Source: Alicyclobacillus mali (GTDB taxonomy: Bacteria; Bacillota; Bacilli; Alicyclobacillales; Alicyclobacillaceae). From it: a DNA stretch of 30,421 bases. The position numbers and the translations under genes were made by a program. The notes below the pieces were generated by a model that was not told where the DNA came from, ran no database searches, and saw nothing but the letters and a program-made list of their open reading frames with translations. Positions 25,316 through 30,421 of the stretch are shown here, one piece after another. Location of the stretch: the NCBI RefSeq assembly GCF_017329565.1, contig NZ_JAFMTT010000025.1; one strand, given 5' to 3'. Position 1 is the first letter of the stretch, and every line of letters begins with the position of its first letter.

Positions 25316-26679
25316 GGCACCATCTCCACCGCGCAGTCCCGTTCGGCGGATGCGTGGGGCGCGGGCATGGCGATGTAGGGCAGGTGGCTGTCGCCGCGGA
25401 TCTGCCAACCCGCCTCCTTGAGGCTCGGCACGAGGCGGCGCTTGAGATCCAACACGACGAGAGGCTGACGCGCGAGGGCGAGGAGGGCGGGCCAAGGCGC
25501 TGCATCAAACGCCGGCTGCCAGGCTGCGACGGCCACGGCATCCGCGTCCGCCAGGCAGTCTTCGAGCGACGCCGCCTGGAAGGGGAAGTACGGATCGACG
25601 GTCGGATCGAACGCCATAACGCCGGCCCCGCGCTCGGCGAGGATCTCCGCGAAGTGGACGGCCGGGCTCTGGCGGATGTCGTTCGATCCGTCCTTCATGC
25701 CGAGGCCCAGAAGCGCCACGCGCGCACCCGACAGGCGCTTGCCGATCTGGCGCAGCGCGTCGTCGAGTTGGCGGGCGGCGCGATGCGGCGCCGTCAGGTT
25801 GATTTGGCGGGCCAGTGAAAAGAGCGGGATATGCTCGTCGGATGTGAGCGAAGCCGCGAGGTACGCGTACGCGTTCGGGATGCAGAAGCCGCCGACGCCG
25901 ATGTTGGGCTCGAGCAGGTGCACGCGCGGGTGCGTGTTGGCCATGCGGATGAGCTCATAGACATCGACGCCGTGCTGCTCGGCGACCATCTTGAGCTCGT
26001 GCGCCAAGGCGATATTGACGTCGCGCTGCGCGTTTTCCACGACTTTGGACAGCTCGGCGACGCGGAGGCTGGTCTTGTGCAGCCGGCCGTCCGTGAGGCG
26101 GGCGAGCACGGCCATGGCGCGATGGGCACACGCGTCCGTGAGTCCCGCGACAACGACATCAAGGGTCTGGAACTCTTTCATTGCGCGGCCCTCGGCGACC
26201 CGCTCGGGCGCGTACGCCACGTGGAAGTCCCGGCCCGGCACCAGGCCGCTCGCCGACGCGAGGCGGGGGACAATTTCGTCCTCCATCATGCCGGGGACAA
26301 GCGTGCTGCGGATGAGGACGAGGTCGCCCCGGGAAAGGGCCTGGCCAAGGTCGTTGACGCAGGCGAGAAGCGGCGCCTTGTCCACGACGTCGCCCGCCAC
26401 CGGCAGGCCGACGGTGACGATGAAGGTGTCGGCGCGCTCGGCGGCTTCGGCCAGCGCTGTCGTGGCGGTGAAGCGGCCGCTTTCGAGGTGCCGGCGCAGG
26501 ATGCTTGCGAGGGATTCGCCGCGGTAGGGCTCCATGACGTGCGTCACGCCGGCGCGGAGTTCGTTCACCTTGCGCTCGTCCACATCGACGCCGATCACCA
26601 TCTCGCCGCGCTCACAGAGCGCGAGGGAGAGCGGCAAGCCAATATAGCCAAGTCCAATGACTGCAATCTGCGTGCGCAT
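25312..26679 (-). CDS. Nucleotide-sugar dehydrogenase (UDP-ManNAc / UDP-Glc dehydrogenase family)
   Basis: This NAD-dependent enzyme oxidises the C6 alcohol of a UDP-sugar to a uronic acid in two steps. It has 455 residues. The Rossmann motif is GLGYIGLP (9-16). The catalytic core AELSKVVENAQRDVNIA holds Lys212 and Asn216. The nucleophile is Cys266 in GVGGFCIPNAYAYL. The C-terminal domain restarts with VALLGLGMKDGSNDIRQSP. It is closest to the WecC/UDP-ManNAc dehydrogenase branch, but the usual GHCIPVDP around the cysteine is altered, so the substrate is open. ATG 26679 has GGGAGG 7 bases upstream. It is co-transcribed with the glycosyltransferase and probably supplies its activated sugar. 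Confidence 0.92.
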   Translation of the reverse strand: MRTQIAVIGLGYIGLPLSLALCERGEMVIGVDVDERKVNELRAGVTHVMEPYRGESLASILRRHLESGRFTATTALAEAAERADTFIVTVGLPVAGDVVDKAPLLACVNDLGQALSRGDLVLIRSTLVPGMMEDEIVPRLASASGLVPGRDFHVAYAPERVAEGRAMKEFQTLDVVVAGLTDACAHRAMAVLARLTDGRLHKTSLRVAELSKVVENAQRDVNIALAHELKMVAEQHGVDVYELIRMANTHPRVHLLEPNIGVGGFCIPNAYAYLAASLTSDEHIPLFSLARQINLTAPHRAARQLDDALRQIGKRLSGARVALLGLGMKDGSNDIRQSPAVHFAEILAERGAGVMAFDPTVDPYFPFQAASLEDCLADADAVAVAAWQPAFDAAPWPALLALARQPLVVLDLKRRLVPSLKEAGWQIRGDSHLPYIAMPAPHASAERDCAVEMVP

Positions 26680-27131
26680 GCGGGTTCCTCCCGTAGGTTC
26701 GGATCTGGCATGAGAACGTGCGTGAGGCGTTTATGCGCAGTGTAGCAAGCGAGCATGAACCGACTGTGAGGAGTTTGCAAAGATTTGGTGTACAAGTTGC
26801 AAGGAAACTGCAGCGAAGAAGCGCGATCTCGGCGGGCTACAGCAAGCGATTGTTTTCAGACTCGTCACAAATTTGTCACATAAACTGTATCAAAACACTA
26901 TTCACAAGTACGGTATTGTTTTAATACAATTGTGCCAGAACAGAAACACAGGCCGAGGGGAGATGAGAGAGACAGACACACGGTGATGAGCGGACCACCT
27001 CGCATCAGCAATATGCACCTCGCGGACTTGTTCTCGGAATCTTGGCTCGACTTGAGACGGATCGACATGAAACAGGAATGAGACAGGCGCATGGCAAACG
27101 CGCCGCATATGGAACCTAGGGGGAATGGAAG
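26680..27131. promoter_or_regulatory. Divergent control region between the sugar dehydrogenase gene and aceA
   Basis: The gap of 452 bases has an AT-rich centre (26850-26935), unlike its surroundings. Plus-strand promoter candidates for aceA are TTGTCA (26873-26878) with CACTAT 17 bases on, and TTCACA (26901-26906) with TACAAT (26925-26930) 18 bases on. The first overlaps a palindrome ACAAATTTGT (about 26867-26876) flanked by GTCAC on both sides. The second gives a leader of about 195 bases. That leader contains GGCGC/GCGCC (27086-27104) and a broken TGATG-GCG/CGCATCA stem near 26985-27007. No riboswitch class is recognised. Confidence 0.5.
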
Positions 27132-28415
27132 ATGACATACTTCAAGACGGCTGCGGAACTGGAGCAACATTGGAATTCGGATCCGCGCTGGAAAGGCGTC
27201 GAGCGCGCCTACACCGCCGAGGATGTGATTCGGATCAGGGGTTCGGTGCACATCGAACACACGCTCGCGCAGATGGGCGCGGAGAAGTTGTGGCGGCGCC
27301 TGCATGAAGACGGCTTCATCCGTGCGCTCGGTGCCCTGACGGGCAATCAGGCTGTGCAGCAGGTCAAGGCCGGCCTGAAGGCCATCTACGTCAGTGGCTG
27401 GCAGGTGGCGGCGGACGCGAACCTGGCTGAGCACATGTACCCGGACCAGAGCCTGTACCCGTCCAACAGCGTGCCGAGTCTGGTTCGCCGCATCAACAAC
27501 GCGCTTCTGCGCGCGGATCAGATTCAGACTTCCGAAGGCAAGGGCGACACCGACTGGATGGTGCCGATTATGGCCGACGCGGAGGCGGGATTCGGCGGAC
27601 CGCTCAACGTGTTCGAGCTCATGAAGATGATGATTGAGGCCGGCGCCGCGGGCGTCCACTTCGAGGATCAGCTGTCGTCCGAGAAGAAGTGCGGCCACAT
27701 GGGCGGCAAGGTGCTCATTCCCACATCGCACGCGGTCCGGAATCTGACGGCTGCGCGCCTCGCCGCAGACGCGCTCGGCGTTCCCACGGTCATCGTGGCG
27801 CGCACGGACGCCAACGGCGCTTTCCTCATCACGAGCGATGTGGACGATCGCGACGCGCGGTTCATCACCGGCGAGCGCACACCGGAAGGCTTTTATCGCT
27901 TCCGCGGCGGGCTGGAGGCCGCCATTGCCCGCGGACTCGCCTACGCGCCGTACGCCGACATGATCTGGTGCGAGACGTCCGAGCCGAACATCGACGAGGC
28001 GAAGCGCTTCGCCGAGGCCATCAAGGCCGAATTCCCGGATAAGCTTCTCGCCTACAACTGTTCGCCTTCGTTCAACTGGCGGAAGAAGCTCGATCCGAAG
28101 ACCATCGAGGAGTTCCAGGAGACCATCGCGTCGTTCGGCTACAAGTTCCAGTTTGTGACGCTCGCTGGCTTCCACGCCCTCAATTACAGCATGTTCGAGC
28201 TGGCATACGGCTACAACCGGCGCGGCATGGGGGCGTACTCTGACTTGCAGCAGCAGGAATTCGCTGCGGAGGACCGCGGCTACACGGCGACTCGCCATCA
28301 GCGGGAGGTGGGCACGGGCTACTTCGATGAAGTGGCGCAGGTGGTGTCTGGCGGACTTTCGTCCACGACGGCGCTCACCGGTTCCACGGAGGAGGAACAG
28401 TTTGTGGAGGCGTGA
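27132..28415 (+). CDS. aceA: Isocitrate lyase
   Basis: It cleaves isocitrate to glyoxylate and succinate, the first step of the glyoxylate bypass used for growth on acetate or fatty acids. It is cytosolic and normally a tetramer. It has 427 residues, the usual bacterial size. The catalytic signature KKCGHMGGK places the active-site Cys at 187. Metal and substrate residues are in MADAEAGFGG, VARTDANGA and WCETSEPN, and the C-terminal lid is near LAYNCSPSFNWRK. ATG 27132 has AGGGGGA about 8 bases upstream. The gene stands alone; no malate synthase is in the window. The AT-rich upstream palindrome suggests carbon- or redox-linked control, which is an inference. Confidence 0.97.
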   Translation: MTYFKTAAELEQHWNSDPRWKGVERAYTAEDVIRIRGSVHIEHTLAQMGAEKLWRRLHEDGFIRALGALTGNQAVQQVKAGLKAIYVSGWQVAADANLAEHMYPDQSLYPSNSVPSLVRRINNALLRADQIQTSEGKGDTDWMVPIMADAEAGFGGPLNVFELMKMMIEAGAAGVHFEDQLSSEKKCGHMGGKVLIPTSHAVRNLTAARLAADALGVPTVIVARTDANGAFLITSDVDDRDARFITGERTPEGFYRFRGGLEAAIARGLAYAPYADMIWCETSEPNIDEAKRFAEAIKAEFPDKLLAYNCSPSFNWRKKLDPKTIEEFQETIASFGYKFQFVTLAGFHALNYSMFELAYGYNRRGMGAYSDLQQQEFAAEDRGYTATRHQREVGTGYFDEVAQVVSGGLSSTTALTGSTEEEQFVEA

Positions 28416-28416
28416 C

Positions 28417-28441
28417 GGCTCAGCCCGGCGGGCTGATGAGC
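28417..28441 (+). repeat. Small hairpin just after aceA
   Basis: CAGCCC-GGC-GGGCTG is a perfect 6-bp core, extended by GGCT/AGCC arms with a two-base bulge. It lies between the aceA stop and the main terminator and may assist 3'-end stability. Confidence 0.45.
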
Positions 28442-28496
28442 CCCGCGATCTCGGCGCTCTGCGAGGATGGTTCCAACTCGGCATGGCACTCACTTT

Positions 28497-28521
28497 GGGG
28501 CCCGGTGTGGCCCCGTTTTTT
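28497..28521 (+). terminator. Intrinsic terminator of aceA
   Basis: GGGGCC (28497-28502), a six-base loop and GGCCCC (28509-28514) are followed by G and six T (28516-28521). It separates aceA from the CRISPR leader. Confidence 0.9.
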
Positions 28522-28847
28522 GTTGCGTGGTTGCAGGGTAGCAGGTGAGAACATAAGGAGCAGGGGAATTCGGACGGCCCCGTTTGCAGACGCGGTCCGG
28601 GGCGAAGCGGGGCGTGTGGTGCCATGAATCACCACACTGAGAAGCGGCGGGGTGAGGAGCGCGAACCTGAATCGATGGCGAAAACCCGGGGGGTTCGCGA
28701 AATGCGAGAATTCCGCATGGGGGCTGGATTTTTGAGCATAGACAGGGTATGATGATGGCAGTTGGAAGGCGCGTGAAGGACGCGCGTTGCGTAGGTTCGC
28801 GATTTTCGCCCGGAAGGCCGCGCCAGGAGCGGGCTCAGGGGCGTAGA
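28522..28847 (+). promoter_or_regulatory. CRISPR leader-like region
   Basis: These 326 non-coding bases precede the first repeat on the side opposite to the ATTGAAGC end of the repeats, the expected leader side. A perfect 8-bp inverted repeat GTGTGGTG / CACCACAC is at 28614-28621 and 28630-28637. ATGCG / CGCAT flank AGAATTC near 28701-28717. GCGCGT-GAAGG-ACGCGC is at 28769-28785, about 60 bases before repeat 1. TATGAT (28748-28753) is a possible -10 box with a weak TGGATT -35 at 28725-28730. The region is less AT-rich than many leaders. Confidence 0.55.
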
Positions 28848-30421
28848 GTTGATCCGCCGAGATCGTCGGCGGCCCCATTGAAGCCAATCATCGCCGATTA
28901 ACCTCCAATCGTCTGCACCGTTGATCCGCCGAGATCGTCGGCGGCCCCATTGAAGCTGCGCGTCCGTCGGCGGGGTCGCAACTTGCACCGCCGGGTTGAT
29001 CCGCCGAGATCGTCGGCGGCCCCATTGAAGCACATGCTGTTCAAGGTGGAGAAGGCAACTCCACCTTCGTTGATCCGCCGAGATCGTCGGCGGCCCCATT
29101 GAAGCTCTCTAATGCCGAGTACATACGCTTAATGAGGCTTTTGGTTGATCCGCCGAGATCGTCGGCGGCCCCATTGAAGCGAGCCATTCTTCCTGTGGGG
29201 CGTGCGGCCAGTGAGTGTTGATCCGCCGAGATCGTCGGCGGCCCCATTGAAGCATCGACGCGCCACGACAAATTTCACCTCCATTCGCGTTGATCCGCCG
29301 AGATCGTCGGCGGCCCCATTGAAGCAGCCCCCGCAGGGCCGACTATATCGCAAGGGCTACGTTGATCCGCCGAGATCGTCGGCGGCCCCATTGAAGCAGC
29401 GCGTCGATGCGGTCGTCGTGTGCGGCTGTCGGTTGATCCGCCGAGATCGTCGGCGGCCCCATTGAAGCTTATAATATGATGGCTATGGCTCGTCTATTTA
29501 TGGCGTTGATCCGCCGAGATCGTCGGCGGCCCCATTGAAGCGCAGTTGCCGCTTGAACTTGTCCGCCGCCTTCCTCGTTGATCCGCCGAGATCGTCGGCG
29601 GCCCCATTGAAGCGCCGACGCGGGATACATACGCGAGACGCAGATAACGTTGATCCGCCGAGATCGTCGGCGGCCCCATTGAAGCAGTATAGGGCGAGAG
29701 GAGATGGGCGCCATGCGGGACGTTGATCCGCCGAGATCGTCGGCGGCCCCATTGAAGCGGGCGATGCACCGTCGAGATCACATGGCACCCTTGGGGCGGA
29801 GTTGATCCGCCGAGATCGTCGGCGGCCCCATTGAAGCACGCTGACGGCGCGGTAGACAGCAACGGGGTTGGAGGGGTTGATCCGCCGAGATCGTCGGCGG
29901 CCCCATTGAAGCGACAGCGACGCAGTATGCGCAAGCCGTGACGGGCGCGTGTTGATCCGCCGAGATCGTCGGCGGCCCCATTGAAGCAAAACTTCAACGC
30001 TGTCCAGTTCGACTCGCTCGCTTTCGAGGTTGATCCGCCGAGATCGTCGGCGGCCCCATTGAAGCGTTTTCCGTCAGGCGTGATTAGACGAGATTTCTTT
30101 AGTTGATCCGCCGAGATCGTCGGCGGCCCCATTGAAGCGCGTGAGATAGCCGAGGCTGCGGCCCAGGCGTGGGCCGGTTGATCCGCCGAGATCGTCGGCG
30201 GCCCCATTGAAGCGTGTGGGAGCGTATGCAGGCTCGACAGACATGACCTTGTTGATCCGCCGAGATCGTCGGCGGCCCCATTGAAGCGGCGCAGGCGCTG
30301 ATTATCCAGGATACATTTGTCAGTTGATCCGCCGAGATCGTCGGCGGCCCCATTGAAGCGTCAAAGGCACCGTGACGTATCAGCGCAGCGCGCTCGTTGA
30401 TCCGCCGAGATCGTCGGCGGC
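28848..30421 (+). CRISPR. CRISPR array, 22 repeats in the window (last one cut)
   Basis: Repeats are 37 bp, start GTTGATCC and end ATTGAAGC. All 21 complete copies look identical. Each holds a perfect 7-bp stem CCGCCGA / TCGGCGG (repeat positions 7-13 and 19-25) around GATCG. The first repeat is 28848-28884 and the last full one is 30323-30359; a 26-base partial copy ends the window. There are 21 spacers of 34-42 bp, mostly 35-38; the longest are 29759-29800 (42) and 29988-30028 (41). The ATTGAAGC end is the usual 8-base 5' handle left by Cas6-type cleavage, so transcription on the plus strand and a type I or III system are inferred. No cas gene is in the window, and no spacer was matched to a source. 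Confidence 0.98.

Noticed and set aside
28412..28627. Short plus-strand frame after aceA
   Set aside because: It runs through the aceA terminator and has no family resemblance; the region is leader and terminator.
28732..28753. TTGAGC and TATGAT as a promoter pair in the CRISPR leader
   Set aside because: The spacer is only 10 bases, too short for SigA-type recognition.
28848..30421. Minus-strand open frames with repeated MGPPTISADQ or LQWGRRRSRRIN peptides
   Set aside because: They are translations of the CRISPR repeat in different frames, not a repeat protein.

Overview
The window reads as chromosome from a GC-rich, thermoacidophile-type Firmicute, most like Alicyclobacillus. The reasons are Bacillus-style synteny (5S rRNA, guaB, pdxS, pdxT, serS), strong SigA-type promoters, frequent GTG/TTG starts behind AGGAGG-type ribosome sites, and about 60-65% GC by eye in the housekeeping genes. 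The genus is an inference; no database was searched.

Left block (1-7497): the 3' end of a 5S rRNA gene with its terminator, a 395-bp gap with a long hairpin, then guaB from a near-perfect SigA promoter. Next come pdxS-pdxT (the pyridoxal 5'-phosphate synthase pair), serS, an unknown 157-residue protein and an ABC_ATPase-class P-loop protein, all on the plus strand and closely packed. The block ends with a tRNA-Arg(CCU) gene that has its own promoter and terminator.

Middle block (about 7500-20800): base composition drops sharply just after the tRNA, and the content becomes accessory. There is an AT-rich minus-strand gene of unknown function (weakly uracil-DNA-glycosylase-like), a probable IS3-type transposase remnant, and then a tightly coupled four-gene plus-strand operon. 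That operon encodes a DUF499-type AAA+ ATPase, a small protein specific to the locus, a DUF1156-type adenine DNA methyltransferase with a split zinc ribbon, and a giant fusion of a phospholipase-D-type nuclease with an SNF2/RapA-type helicase. I read it as a self-marking anti-phage or anti-plasmid system. Its parts recall BREX (ATPase plus methylase) and DISARM (PLD plus SNF2 helicase), but it has the hallmark genes of neither. It is the best candidate here for a poorly described system.

Right block (20867-28521): core genes return. They are fabH (minus), an ADP-ribosylglycohydrolase (plus), a lipoprotein (minus), a translationally coupled minus-strand pair of nucleotide-sugar dehydrogenase and glycosyltransferase, and monocistronic aceA (isocitrate lyase, plus) ended by a strong terminator.

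Right end (28522-30421): a leader-like region followed by a CRISPR array that runs off the window. It has 21 complete repeats plus one partial repeat of 37 bp, with no repeat variation seen, and 21 spacers of 34-42 bp. No cas gene is visible. The window therefore carries two unrelated kinds of predicted immunity, a methylation-based island at a tRNA gene and a CRISPR array, separated by about 8.5 kb of housekeeping and envelope genes.
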